A DNA stretch of 64,000 nucleotides from Vicia villosa (lineage: Eukaryota; Streptophyta; Magnoliopsida; Fabales; Fabaceae), in contig NW_026704997.1 in NCBI RefSeq assembly GCF_029867415.1, forward strand, positions 1,240,001 through 1,304,000. The letters are read 5' to 3'. The notes below the pieces were generated by a model. That model had not been told where the DNA came from. It saw only the letters and a program-made list of their open reading frames with translations, and searched no databases. Position numbers and translations under genes: made by a program. Below are positions 35,660 through 46,669 of the stretch, piece by piece (the first letter of the stretch is position 1; the number at the start of each line of letters is the position of its first letter).

Positions 35660-38377
35660 CTAAGATGGCCCTAGCCTTGACAAGATCTTGGCCAGCATCT
35701 CTTGAACCTCATTGTTGTGTCCATCTTGCCTCACCATGAAAGCTCTATACTCAGCATTGAGTGAGCTTTGCTCATCCTGTCTCTTCTGAATTTCTTCCAG
35801 AGTCCTTGCAAGACGAGAAGATTCATCAGAAGAAGCTTCACCGCTTTCAACCACAGGAATAGCAACTTGATCTGTAGCTTCCATGGATAGATCATTTGCA
35901 GGGATTTCCTCAACAGGATCTGATTCAGCCACATGATCTTCAGCATCTGCTTCTTGCATAGAAGCATCTCCATATTCTGCAGCAGGAATTTCCGAGTCTC
36001 CATTCTCAAGTGCCTGAAGAATGGCAGCTAGATTCTTGGGAGCAGAAGGACCTTCAACTTCTGGTGGGTCAACAACTTCTGGAATGACCAAGCTTGGGTC
36101 TTTCTCAGAAGGGTTTTCCCTCAGATAGTCAAAGAGAGTCTTGAAGTCTCCGAGCAGAACAGGATAATCAGGAATAAAGATAACGATATCCCTGCATGGA
36201 TTTGCTTCCATTTCAGCAGCCAGTCTTAATTGTTCCATCTCATCCAAGAAGGGCTTCTCTTCCAACAGATGTCTTCCTTTGAGACTAGCAAACCAGAAGT
36301 CTTCATAATTCCTCAGAATTCCACGAGGCCGTGGGGCAGCAGCTACACAGGCTTCCTGAAGTTCTAAAAACAGAGCATCTGATTCTCTGCGAAAGATCCT
36401 CCAGAAGTTCCGCATAGCAACATCATTCAATCCAGAACTTTCAGCAATTCTGAGAGTATCAAAGATACTTCTGAGATTCCTCTTTATGTTTTCAAAGACT
36501 ACACCAATAGGGTATACAGGGCGGAATTTTATTTGGGTTTTTGAAAAGGCAGGGTTGGAAGTGAAGTACGGATGAGGTTCTCTATCCAACCTATAAGAAG
36601 ATTCTGCTTCAGTATCAGAATCTAACACTACCACTTCAGCTTCAGGACGAGGCTTGGGAGTGTAGTTGCAATCACGGAGCAGCTGCTCATGTGATGCAGA
36701 GGTTGGAAGAGGAGAATCACAAAGATTGTTTTGAGAGGTGGATGGAGTATGTTCAAAGGTGGCATTGAGAGAAGGTTGAGATGGAAAGAGAGTTTGAAGG
36801 GGTGGTATATCCAGAACAGGATTTATGGTAGGTGGAGAGGAAGGAATGGTTATAGGAGAAGATGGAGGTGTAAGAACATGGACAAAGACAGGTGATTCTG
36901 ATGTGGCTTTTTCTGGTTCAGGTGTAGGGACAACCTCTATTGGTGCAACTTCTGAACGAACAGCAGGAACAGAATCAGGTTCAGAAATGCATATACCTTT
37001 GGAACCTCTCAGAAAAGCTTTGGCCACATCCTCAGTCTTCTTCTGCTTCTTACTCTTCGGCTCTTCAATAATCTTTGCTTTGCCGCTAGAGATTTCTTTC
37101 CTTCTGACATATGCCAGAACTTCTGGTTGATTCTCAGCCTCTTGAGAGACATTTTCTTCATCAGACTCTTGAAGAATCATCTTCCTTTTTCTTGTTTTCT
37201 TCTTCTCAACAGCTTCTTTCCCTTTCTTCTCAAACCCATCAGAGACAGACTTAGCAACCTTTGCAATGACCTCTTTAGAAACATCTTGTTTCTTAGAGAC
37301 AGCAGAAGGATAATCATGCTTTCTTTTAGTCCTTTCTTCCTTCTTCTTATTTATTTTCATTGGAGCACCCTTCTCTTGATTTTTGAGATATTTATTTTCT
37401 TCTTGTGATAACAGATACCTAGTTTTGACTACAGGTACCTCACAGTTGAAGAAAGTTTCAAACTCAGCAAGAACAGGTGCTCTTCTGATTCTTGTATCAG
37501 TAAGAGGTTGAGGAGTCTTACTGATAGTCTTAATTACTTTCATCTTCTTCAAAGTGAATGCATTCAGACAAGCCCCAGATGTGACAGCAAGGTCTTTCAC
37601 AATACCTTCAGATTCCAAGCTTTCAACAATCTTTGAATGCACCAAAAGATTTGAAATAATCCTTCCAAAAGGAATGATTGTTCCACCTTTTTCTCTGAAA
37701 GCGTTTCTGGAATCCTTTACTGCTTTCCACAAGTGGTTGAAGATGATGTAGATCGCATCAACCTTCTTCCTAGTGGCAATGCAATAAAGAATATACTTTT
37801 GCTCATTACTGATGAAATCTGAGGCATGTGTTCCTTTCCTATGGTAGAAACACCCAAGAATGATCTTTGTCCAGATTTTGTAGACATCTCTCAAATCCTT
37901 GACGCTTTTTGTTTTCTTGACATTTGGATAGAGAGTGGATAGAACATCTTCCCAAACTGCCCTTTGATCAATCTCAAAAGCCCCTTCAGGGTTTTTCAGA
38001 TCAAACATCACTCTTAGGATGTTTTCAGTAATAACAACAAACTTTCCATGGACGAAAGAAAGTATTGATTTTGGAGCAACCACAGCATGTGCCCAGAACT
38101 CCTTGACAAGATCCGGATAAACTGGGCCAACGAACTCAGCAAACAACGAGGTCCATCCTTGAAAGATGATGTCTTCTTTAAGATGAAATCCATGTTCTTC
38201 AAGGTTGTCAAAATCAACAATAAGTTCACATAGAACTTCTAATTTGTCCTTGGGAATAGAGCATGCAACAACAGGAGTAAGATGCAAAGTTTCTTCTTGG
38301 AGATGGTGAGGAACAGATGTATCAACATTTTGGGATGAGAAGGCAGCCATGGATGCAGAATGAACAAAAACGAACAA
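35660..38377 (-). CDS. 3' ORF of element B (Transposase_32-type, formerly called env-like)
   Basis: 905 codons from the first Met; the better start is probably MAAFSSQNVD at 38350 (896 residues). The N-terminal third (~80-300) holds the plant-specific domain seen in such ORFs: FAEFVGPVYPDLVKEFWAHA, then FVHGKFVVITENILRVMFDL. The middle is very basic (KKKEERTKRKHDY, KKKTRKRKM, KSKKQKK), followed by a Pro/Ser-rich region and an acidic C-terminal part with a coiled-coil-like end (LARTLEEIQKRQDEQSSLNA). I see no signal peptide and no membrane segment, so an envelope role is unlikely; a nuclear or nucleic-acid role fits the basic stretches better (inference). The frame is intact, in keeping with the young age of the element. 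Confidence 0.8.
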   Translation of the reverse strand: MFVFVHSASMAAFSSQNVDTSVPHHLQEETLHLTPVVACSIPKDKLEVLCELIVDFDNLEEHGFHLKEDIIFQGWTSLFAEFVGPVYPDLVKEFWAHAVVAPKSILSFVHGKFVVITENILRVMFDLKNPEGAFEIDQRAVWEDVLSTLYPNVKKTKSVKDLRDVYKIWTKIILGCFYHRKGTHASDFISNEQKYILYCIATRKKVDAIYIIFNHLWKAVKDSRNAFREKGGTIIPFGRIISNLLVHSKIVESLESEGIVKDLAVTSGACLNAFTLKKMKVIKTISKTPQPLTDTRIRRAPVLAEFETFFNCEVPVVKTRYLLSQEENKYLKNQEKGAPMKINKKKEERTKRKHDYPSAVSKKQDVSKEVIAKVAKSVSDGFEKKGKEAVEKKKTRKRKMILQESDEENVSQEAENQPEVLAYVRRKEISSGKAKIIEEPKSKKQKKTEDVAKAFLRGSKGICISEPDSVPAVRSEVAPIEVVPTPEPEKATSESPVFVHVLTPPSSPITIPSSPPTINPVLDIPPLQTLFPSQPSLNATFEHTPSTSQNNLCDSPLPTSASHEQLLRDCNYTPKPRPEAEVVVLDSDTEAESSYRLDREPHPYFTSNPAFSKTQIKFRPVYPIGVVFENIKRNLRSIFDTLRIAESSGLNDVAMRNFWRIFRRESDALFLELQEACVAAAPRPRGILRNYEDFWFASLKGRHLLEEKPFLDEMEQLRLAAEMEANPCRDIVIFIPDYPVLLGDFKTLFDYLRENPSEKDPSLVIPEVVDPPEVEGPSAPKNLAAILQALENGDSEIPAAEYGDASMQEADAEDHVAESDPVEEIPANDLSMEATDQVAIPVVESGEASSDESSRLARTLEEIQKRQDEQSSLNAEYRAFMVRQDGHNNEVQEMLAKILSRLGPS

Positions 38378-38745
38378 GAGAAGAGAACTGGGTTTTTGAT
38401 TAGGGTTTTAGAGAACGGCTAAGAACTTTTCAAACGAGAGAATGCAAGAAGAAAGAGAGACAAGGGAGCGAAAAAGATGTATGATATGATTTGAAAAGAA
38501 TATAAGGAGACGAATATAAAATAGAGAATGAAAAAGAATAAATAAACAAAATGAATAGTTTCAGAATCAAAAGAAATCATTTTCATTAAATGACGAGTGA
38601 CGTGAGGAGAGAGATCGTGGTAAAAGAAATGATTTAAAGCAGTTACCTAGGTCGGCGTCTTTTCAACTGCACGCTTCGTACTGACCGTAGAGACACGTGT
38701 TCATCATTAGATAATGGATGACAGGTGTGAAATATTCAATAGGCT

Positions 38746-39272
38746 TTACGCCTTCTGATTTCGATCACTGCTTCTGAATTGATCAAATTTCTCTTCTGGA
38801 AACACTCCTTCTGAAGTGTGCTGATATAAATCTGAATGATCTTCTGATCCATTACTTCTGATACACACAGCTTCTGGAGATTCACTTCTTTGTTCTGCAG
38901 CTTCTGATAAGACAAAACTGTATCTGCAGAAATTCTTAAGCTGCTTTGTTTCATCAGAAACAAGTTTATCATCAAACCAGATATTTATTGATTCGTCCAC
39001 AATCAATGTTTCAATATTGTATATTCTGTAGCATTTAGAGCATTCAGAATACTCAAGAACGAAACATCATTGCTATAGAAACAAACAAAACAAATGGTTC
39101 CAAGACTAATAAACTTTCTTTTCTGATCTCCTACGAACATAGTTTCTTCAACAGATTTAAGTACCAGAACTTGGAAGACAATCCTTCTTCCCTTCAAGTG
39201 TTGAGACCAACTTGAGTCCAGGTGACATGACATGTTGACTTTTATCTTCTTTGTCGCTAAGAGAATCTGCAA
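38746..39272 (-). pseudogene. Integrase C-terminus/RT linker remnant of element B
   Basis: Two overlapping frames (39272-39003 and 39006-38746) read on the minus strand as RIYNIETLIVDESINIWFDD, the segment that joins integrase to RT in SIRE-type pol. Everything upstream (protease, integrase core) and downstream (RT, RNase H) is gone. It shows that the element derives from a full copia element by internal deletion. Confidence 0.65.
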
Positions 39273-41070
39273 AAGAATTAGTCTTTTTCTTTGGTACCCA
39301 CATCTTCTTGGGTCCTTTCTTGTTAGATTTTCTCAAGTTCTGATTGAACTTGGGTTTAACATTGTAAGCAATAGGAGGAACAGCATGATAATTTTTAATG
39401 TGAGTTTCATGATATTTCCTAGGTTGTGTCACATGCTTTTTGGTGTGTGTTATGTGAAAACTTTGAGCATGTGAAGTGTGCCTAATATCATGGGAGTGGC
39501 CATACTTGAACTGATCATACAATGGCTTGTATGTGAATTTCATTTCATCAACAGGTTCAAGTTTGTATGGGGTTTCACCCTCAAAACCAATGCCGACTCT
39601 TTTGTTTCCAGACACAGCATATATCATAGAAGCTAGCTGACTTCTGCCAATACTTCTAGATAAGAACTTCCTGAAACTTAAATCATATTCTTTCAGAATA
39701 TGGTTTAGACTAGGAGTGGATTTTTCTGAATCAGAAGGAGATCCAACATTATTGGATAATTTTAAAAGTTTTTCTTTTAATTCAGAATTCTCCAACTCAA
39801 GCTTCTTTGTTTCAAATTCAAATAGCTTTTTCAGCTCTTTGTATTTGAGACTAATCTGAGACTTGAATTCCAGAAGTTCAGTTAGACCGGAAACTAACTC
39901 ATCTCTAGTAAGTTCAGAAAATACCTCTTCAGAATCTGATTCTGATGTAGATTCTGATCCGTCATCTTCTGTCGCCATCAGCGCACAGTTAGCCTGCTCA
40001 TCTTCAGAGTCTGAATCATCTTCTGACTCATCCCAGGTTGCCATAAGACCTTTCTTCTTATGAAACTTCTTCTTGGGATTTTCCTTCTGAAGTTTTGGAC
40101 ATTCATTCTTGAAGTGTCCAGGCTCATTGCATTCATAGCACATGACCTTCTTCTTGTCAAATCTTCTGTCATCAGAAGATTCTCCACGTTCAAATTTCTT
40201 TGAACTTCTGACGGCTCTGAACTTCCTTTGCTTGTTCTTCCAGAGTTGATTTAGCCTTCTGGAGATCAAGGACAGTTCATTTTCTTCTTCAGATTTTGAT
40301 TCTTCAGGATCTTCTTCTCTAGCCTGAAAAGCGTTAGTGCATTTCTTGATATTGGATTTTAATGCAATAGACTTACCTTTCTTTTGAGGCTCATTTGCGT
40401 CCAGCTCTATTTCATGGCTTCTCAAGGCACTGATAAGCTCTTCTAGAGAAACTTCATTCAGATTCTTTGCAATCTTGAATGCAGTCACCATAGGACCCCA
40501 TCTTCTGGGTAAGCTTCTGATGATCTTCTTTACGTGATCAGCCTTGGTGTATCCCTTGTCAAGAACTCTCAATCCAGCAGTAAGAGTTTGAAATCTTGAA
40601 AACATCTTTTCAATGTCTTCATCATCCTCCATCTTGAAGGCTTCATACTTCTGGATTAAAGCGAGAGCTTTAGTCTCCTTGACTTGAGCATTTCCTTCAT
40701 GAGTCATTTTCAAGGACTCATATATGTCATAGGCCGTTTCCCTGTTAGATATCTTCTCATACTCAGCATGAGAGATAGCATTCAGCAAAACAGTTCTGCA
40801 TTTATGATGATTCCTGAAAAGCTTCTTCTGATCATCATTCATTTCTTGCCTTGTCAGCTTTACGCCACTGGCATTTACTGGATGTTTGTAACCATCCATC
40901 AGAAGATCCCATAGATCACCATCTAGACCAAGAAAGTAACTTTCCAGTTTATCTTTCCAGTATTCAAAGTTTTCACCATCAAATACCGGCGGTCTAGTAT
41001 AACCATTGTTACCGTTGTGTTGCTCAGCAGAGCCAGATGTAGATGTAGACTTTGCAGTTTCATCAGCCAT
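39157..41070 (-). CDS. Gag of element B
   Basis: An intact frame of 637 residues starting MADETAKSTSTSGSAEQHNG. The N-terminal DUF4219/UBN2-type gag domain has YTRPPVFDGENFEYWKDKLE and RSLPRRWGPMVTAFKIAKNL. The zinc knuckle CYECNEPGHFKNECP lies near residue 310 (CX2CX4HX4C), followed by an acidic Asp/Ser-rich stretch and a Leu/Lys heptad region (about 395-450). The end, KKMWVPKKKTNSFADSLSD, is where protease would normally follow, but the frame stops after PSSGT. Gag packages element RNA in cytoplasmic particles. Being intact, it could serve this RNA or others in trans (inference). Confidence 0.88.
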   Translation of the reverse strand: MADETAKSTSTSGSAEQHNGNNGYTRPPVFDGENFEYWKDKLESYFLGLDGDLWDLLMDGYKHPVNASGVKLTRQEMNDDQKKLFRNHHKCRTVLLNAISHAEYEKISNRETAYDIYESLKMTHEGNAQVKETKALALIQKYEAFKMEDDEDIEKMFSRFQTLTAGLRVLDKGYTKADHVKKIIRSLPRRWGPMVTAFKIAKNLNEVSLEELISALRSHEIELDANEPQKKGKSIALKSNIKKCTNAFQAREEDPEESKSEEENELSLISRRLNQLWKNKQRKFRAVRSSKKFERGESSDDRRFDKKKVMCYECNEPGHFKNECPKLQKENPKKKFHKKKGLMATWDESEDDSDSEDEQANCALMATEDDGSESTSESDSEEVFSELTRDELVSGLTELLEFKSQISLKYKELKKLFEFETKKLELENSELKEKLLKLSNNVGSPSDSEKSTPSLNHILKEYDLSFRKFLSRSIGRSQLASMIYAVSGNKRVGIGFEGETPYKLEPVDEMKFTYKPLYDQFKYGHSHDIRHTSHAQSFHITHTKKHVTQPRKYHETHIKNYHAVPPIAYNVKPKFNQNLRKSNKKGPKKMWVPKKKTNSFADSLSDKEDKSQHVMSPGLKLVSTLEGKKDCLPSSGT

Positions 41071-41156
41071 CTTTTACTGAAGCGTTTTTCTCTTCCTGAA
41101 TTTTTTCTAAACACGGTTAAGTGCTTGCACCTTAGAACCGGCGCTCTGATGCCAAT

Positions 41157-42362
41157 TGAAAGATAGAAAAACACTTAGAAAGGGGGGGTTTGAATAAGTG
41201 TAGCTTTAAAAACTTGGCAGATAAAAATAAATTGCACAGTTATTTTTATCCTGGTTCGTTTTTAACTAAACTACTCCAGTCCACCTCCGCAGAGATGATT
41301 TACCTCAACTGAGGATTTAATCCACTAATCGCACGGATTACAATGGTTCTCCACTTAGTCAGCAACTAAGTCTTCCAGAGTCTTCTGATCACACACTGAT
41401 CACTCCAGGAACAACTGCTTAGATACCCTCTAAGACTTTCTAGAGTATTCTGATCCACACGATCACTCTAGTTACAACCTGCTTAGATACCCTCTAAGAC
41501 TTCCTAGAGTATTCTGATCCACACGATCACTCTAGTTCCTTACAACTTAATGTAATCAATTCTAAGAGTATTACAATTGCTTCTTAAAAGCTATAATCAC
41601 AAACTGTGATATTTCTCTTAACGTTTAAGCTTAATCTCACTAATATATTACAGCAGCAATGTAGTGAGCTTTGATGAAGATGAAGATTCTGAGCTTTGAG
41701 TAGAACAGAGTTTCAGCAAGTTAATATGAGTTGTTTTGTTCAGAATCGTTAACCTTGCTTCTCATCAGAACTTCATATTTATAGGCGTTGGAGAAGATGA
41801 CCGTTGAGTGCATTTAATGCTTTGCGTGTTCCGTACAGCATCGCATTTAATGTTATACGCTTTTGTCAACTACCTCGAGCCTTGTTCACGCTGTGTCTAC
41901 TGACGTTGCCTTTAATAGCTTTTAACGTTCCTTTTGTCAGTCAGCGTAGCTTGCCACTTGTACTTCCTTCTGATCTGATGTTTGTGAATACAACGTTTGA
42001 ATATCATCAGAGTCAAACAGCTTGGTGCAAAGCATCTTCTGATCTTCTGACCTTGAAGTGCTTCTGAGCGTGATACCATCAGAACTTCATTGCTTCTGAT
42101 CTCATGTTCTTCTGATGCTTCCATAGACCCATGTTCTGATTCTGCTTCGACCATCTTCTGATGTCTTGCCAGACCATGTTCTGATGTTGCATGTTGAACC
42201 CTTTGAGACAAAGCTTCTGAGCGCTGAATTATGCATACTCTTTATATATTTCCTGAAAAGGAAATTGCATTGGATTAGAGTACCATATTATCTTAAGCAA
42301 AATTCATATTATTGTTATCATCAAAACTAAGATAATTGATCAGAACAAATCTTGTTCTAACA
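41157..42362 (-). repeat. 5' LTR of element B
   Basis: 1206 bp. The PBS lies at about 41143-41156. About four substitutions relative to the other LTR. At plant LTR rates this means an insertion well under one million years old (rough inference). Confidence 0.93.
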
Positions 42363-43398
42363 CATTCATTGCTTTCAGCTGGTGCACAGTCTTACCAGAT
42401 GCTATTTTTGTTAAATAGCGGTTCTTGACCAAGACAATTGTTACAGTCTAGGTACATTATTTTGGTTGCTCAGGTATTTAAAGTGTCTTTATGTTTCTTT
42501 TTCTTCACTTCACATTTTTTTGTGTCTTTGTTTATTTTGCTCCCATGTCCTTCGTTCGGACATGGGTAAGTTTAGAGTATGTGAAGGTTATGTTTGTCAA
42601 CTTGTGGAAAACATAGGGAAAAAGGGTATTGTTCAGACATTGTTAAGTCTGAGGTTAATCTTTGCAAGTGTTTTGCAAAGATGTCGAATAGAATGTTCTA
42701 TGCTGAGTCTGTTTTTGTTGTAGTTTTGCAAGCTTTTCTTTTTGTGTCTTGTTTTTGTACTGAACACAAATTGTGTCCTGTGTTCTGAGTTATCCAATAT
42801 AGAGGTCTAGTTTCTCTATGTCAGTGAATGGATAGTTCAAGTGTTTGTTTCTGTTGGTGTGTTTCCTCTTATGCTCTAGAAGAGGATGTTGTGTTAATCT
42901 GTCTCTTAGCATAGTTCTTAGTTTGAGGGGGGGTTTTTAGTATCTTCTTGCTCATGTGCATCATGGCGTTAGTTTTTCTCCTTTTATGTAAAATTGGTGT
43001 CTGTGGTGTTATGTTTTGTGTGCTATAGTGAGTTCTCCTTCAAGAAGTCTTTGTCATATTATGGCTAAAAAGGGGGAGAAGTGGTTATGTTATGTTATCT
43101 CTAGAGAGCATCTTTTAAGGGAAAGAAACTATGTGTTATCCGTGGGATACTTAAAAGAGAGAGAAAACATTGGAAAGTGGGCCTGCCATAAAGATGTCCT
43201 GGTACGATGTCTCGACATCATAGACGAAGACTGAAGACTGTCTCATACAAAGATTGAAGATCATAAACAGTTACTATCCGAAGACTTCCAAATTGATGCT
43301 GTTGTACTTAATTATTAAAGACCATTGTATTTGTTTAGCTTTTGTAATACAAAGGCTGTATAAATTAGTTTTAGCCAAAATAAGCCAAAGGGGGAGAT
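42363..43398 (+). other. Body of element A, right part, with polypurine tract
   Basis: Continues from 33191 across element B. No gene recognised. Two polypurine tracts occur: AAAAAGGGGGAGAAG near 43068-43082 and AAAGGGGGAGAT directly before the 3' LTR (43386-43398). Confidence 0.65.
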
Positions 43399-45163
43399 TG
43401 TTATTTCTCTATAATTTGAATTGGCATTATGTTTGGTAAAACTAATATAGTAGCAATTAGTTAAATAGGATATATTACTTGTAAGAGAAAGCAGGTGGAA
43501 GTTCTATTTGACAAAGGAACATGTAAAGTTGATTTGTTTCAACATCTGGAAAACATGTCAAAGAAGATGTCTGTAATACGGTGGGAGAACTGGCTTTTTG
43601 AAATGTTGCGGATAGCAAGAGTCGCCACCGACTTTTATTTTATCCAATTTGGAAAGGCAAAAAGAACAGGAAAAACCTTTGAAAGATTTTGAGTTCGGGG
43701 GGTAGGTTATACAAAAGGAAGGTGTAAGCACCCTTTGTATCCATGGTTATCCATGGGCTCTTAATTGCTTAGCTCACTTTTATTTTCAAAATGTTTGAAG
43801 TGTAGTGTGTGAATAGTAAAAAGAATTTGAATAAGAACTTTAGCTTGTAAATAAGCGTAGTCTTTTTGAAATTGTTTGAAAAGAGGTGTGAAAAGCAATT
43901 TGAATTTTTGAGACTTGAATATTGAGCAAGCAATTAAAAGGTAATTACCCTTAAGTTAAAAATTGTTCTTTTAGCTTTTCAGGACTATCCATACCATAGG
44001 AGGGTAGGAAGTCCTTTCATTGGATGTTGAAGGGTCATCGAGATATCGTTCGCCATAAAACTGTACCTACCATGTAGAGGTAGATAGTCTTTAGGGAAGG
44101 ATAGAATAGTCATCAATCTTTTTAGGCATCATGCGAGGATACCTTAGCAATGGGGACAAATCATCATTTACCGAGGCAACATCGAGGGACAAAATTGATG
44201 ATGAATGAACTAAGGGCAACATTTGCTTTAGGTATCCTCGGAATCGAGGGACTTGACTATTTTAAAGGCATAATTAGTAAGGCAACAAGGCAACAGTAAT
44301 AAGGCAACAGGCAACAAGAGAGGTTACCAAGGTGTGTGTGTGGCACAATCACGTGGTTAAATTCAATTATTTTATCTTGTATAAGTTAGTGATTCTACAT
44401 TCAATTCATGGTTTTCACTCCCTAAATTACTAACCACGCAGTTAGAATAAAATAAAGGCAGAAATAAAAGTTACTACGCTATTACAATAAACACCTGTGG
44501 GCAGAAAAATAAAGGCAGAAAAGAAAACCTAAGCTATTACAATAAAACCGTGAGGGTAACAGAAAATAAAGGCAGAAAGGTAGAAAACTTTTTACAAGGC
44601 TTTGGGGCAGATACATTACAGATCAAAAATTAAAGTTGTAAACCCTGCAGAGGCAGACGATGAAAATAAACAAGGCAAAAAGGCAAACCCTGAACAGGGA
44701 GAAGTTAATCATGGTTAATAGAACGAAGCAGGTTAAAAACCTAAACTAGAGTTAGGGTTTAAAATTATCTTGATCACAAACCTTAATCAATTAAAAAACC
44801 TAATCTAATTAAATTATCTAAACCTAATTTAGTTAACCTAAAATCTAATTAATTAACCTAAAATTAATCTAATTAAATTAATTAAAAAAACATTTTTTGG
44901 TGTTTTATGAATAAAAATTAGTAAATAAAAAAAATGAAATAAAATAAAAAAGAACTAATTTAAAAAAACCTAAAACTAAGTTATGAAACTAAAAACCTAT
45001 ATTAATTTTAGTTTTAATAAAATAATAAAAAGAAAATCATTATAACCAATAAAAGAAAAAAAAAGATAAAAGAAAAGAAAAAAAAAAGAAAAAAGAAGAA
45101 CCAGCGCATGATTGAGTGTGGGCAGCCTTTGAGTGCCCACGATAGGGAGGAGTCCTTGGATTA

Positions 45164-45479
45164 GTCCTTCAGAATGAGAAATAGCATTCAGCAGAATAGT
45201 CCTTGACTTATGATGATTTTTGAATTGTTTCTTTTGATCATCACTCATTTCTTGTCTTGACATCTTTGCTCCACTAGCATTTACTGGATGTTTGTAACCA
45301 TCCACAAGCAAGTCCCATAAATCACCATCTAGACCAAGAAAGTAACTTTCCAATCTATCTTTCCAGTATTCAAAGTTTTCACCATCAAATACTGGTGGTC
45401 TAGAATATCCATTTCCATTTCCATTGTTGTGTTGATCATTTGAAGTAGATGTAGAAGTGGGTGTAATAACATCAACCAT
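45164..45479 (-). pseudogene. Truncated gag of element E
   Basis: Starts MVDVITPTSTSTSNDQHNNG and follows element B Gag through YSRPPVFDGENFEYWKDRLE and DGYKHPVNASGAKMSRQEMS to LNAISHSE, where homology ends. The frame then runs about 50 codons into unrelated LTR sequence. Only the first ~107 residues of Gag remain; no knuckle, so no function is expected. Confidence 0.85.
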
Positions 45480-46669
45480 ATTGACTTAGTGTTTTTCTTA
45501 CCCTGAATCTTTTTCTAACACGGTTAAGTGCTTGCACCTAGAATCGGTGCTCTGATGCCAATTGAAGGATAGAAAAACACTTAGAAAGGGGGGGTTTGAA
45601 TAAGTGTGACTTTAAAAACTCTCGTTGTTAACGAAACTACTCCAGTCCACCCCCTTAGAGTGATTTACCTCAACTGAGGATTTAATCCACTAATCAATCT
45701 TGATTACAATGGTTATCCACTTAGAAACACTCTAAGTCTTCTAGAGTATACTGATCACACCTTGATCACTCTAGGAAATCAACACTTTGAAACTTCTAAG
45801 TCTTCTAGAGTCTACTGATCACAACTTGATCACTCTAGGAACCTTTTACAAATCAATGTAAAATAAATGTTTACAAGAGTATTCAAATGCTTCTTAAAAA
45901 GCTATAATCACAACTGTGATATTTCTCTTAAGTTCTAAGCTTATCACTCACTAAATATTACAAAGAATGTGAGCTTGAAGATGAAGTTCGCATGTTTTGA
46001 TTTCAGCAGCGTTTTGGTATTCTTGCAAGTATTGTTCATAATTGCTTCTGATCAGAACTTCATATTTATAGGAATTTTGAGAAGAAGACCGTTGAACTGC
46101 ATTTAATGTGTTGCGTGACTGAACAACTTTGCATTTAATGTTTTCACTATTTTGTCAACTACCTCGAGCCATGCTTTTCTCGGCTTTTACTGACTTTGCC
46201 TTTTGTAGCTTCTAACGTTCCTTTTGTCAGTCAGTGATTAGACTTCGTAGCCTGTCATCTAGTACTAACTTATGATCTCGGATTTTGTGAATACAACGTT
46301 TGAATAATCAGAATCAGAGTTACAACTTGGTGCAGAGCATCTTCTTGTCTCCTGACTTTGAAGTGCTTTAGCGTGATACCATAAGAACTTCAGTGCTTCT
46401 GCTTCTGATCTCAAGTTCTTCTGATGCTTCATAGACCATGTTCTGATTCTGCTTGACCATCTTCTGATGTCTTGCGAGAGCATGTTTTGATGTTGCAATC
46501 CTGAACCTTCTGAGTCAGTGCTTCTTAGCGCTGAATTGTGCATACTCCTTATATATTTCCTGAAATGGAAAATGCATTGGATTAGAGTACCACATTGTCT
46601 TATACAAAATTCATATATATTGTTATCATCAAAACAAGAATATTGATCAGAACAAATCTTGTTCTAACA
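45164..46669 (-). mobile_element. Element E: truncated SIRE-type element (5' LTR, PBS, start of gag)
   Basis: The LTR at 45563-46669 is a diverged relative of the element B LTR (ends TGTTAGAACAAGATTTGTTC; PBS TTGGCATCAGAGC at 45550-45562). The piece breaks off inside gag at about 45164. The rest of the element and the far LTR are lost, and no target duplication is left (GACTG on the intact side has no partner). It sits inside LTR C. Confidence 0.85.

Larger units (their letters stand above)
33192..42362 (-). mobile_element. Element B: young Maximus/SIRE-type copia element lacking most of pol
   Basis: LTRs of 1206 bp each (33192-34397, 41157-42362) differ at about four sites by eye. In element orientation the LTR runs from TGTTAGAACAAGATTTGTTC to …TCTTTCA. 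PBS ATTGGCATCAGAGC follows at 41156 downwards. The flanks CATTA and CATTC are a nearly perfect target duplication. It carries a complete gag (39157-41070), a short integrase-RT junction remnant (38746-39272), and a 3' ORF (35660-38377). Protease, the integrase core, RT and RNase H are missing. It lies antisense inside element A. Confidence 0.93.

Noticed and set aside
35660..38377. Envelope glycoprotein of a plant retrovirus
   Set aside because: No signal peptide, no membrane segment and no Cys pattern. The protein is basic and polar, with a Transposase_32-type domain.
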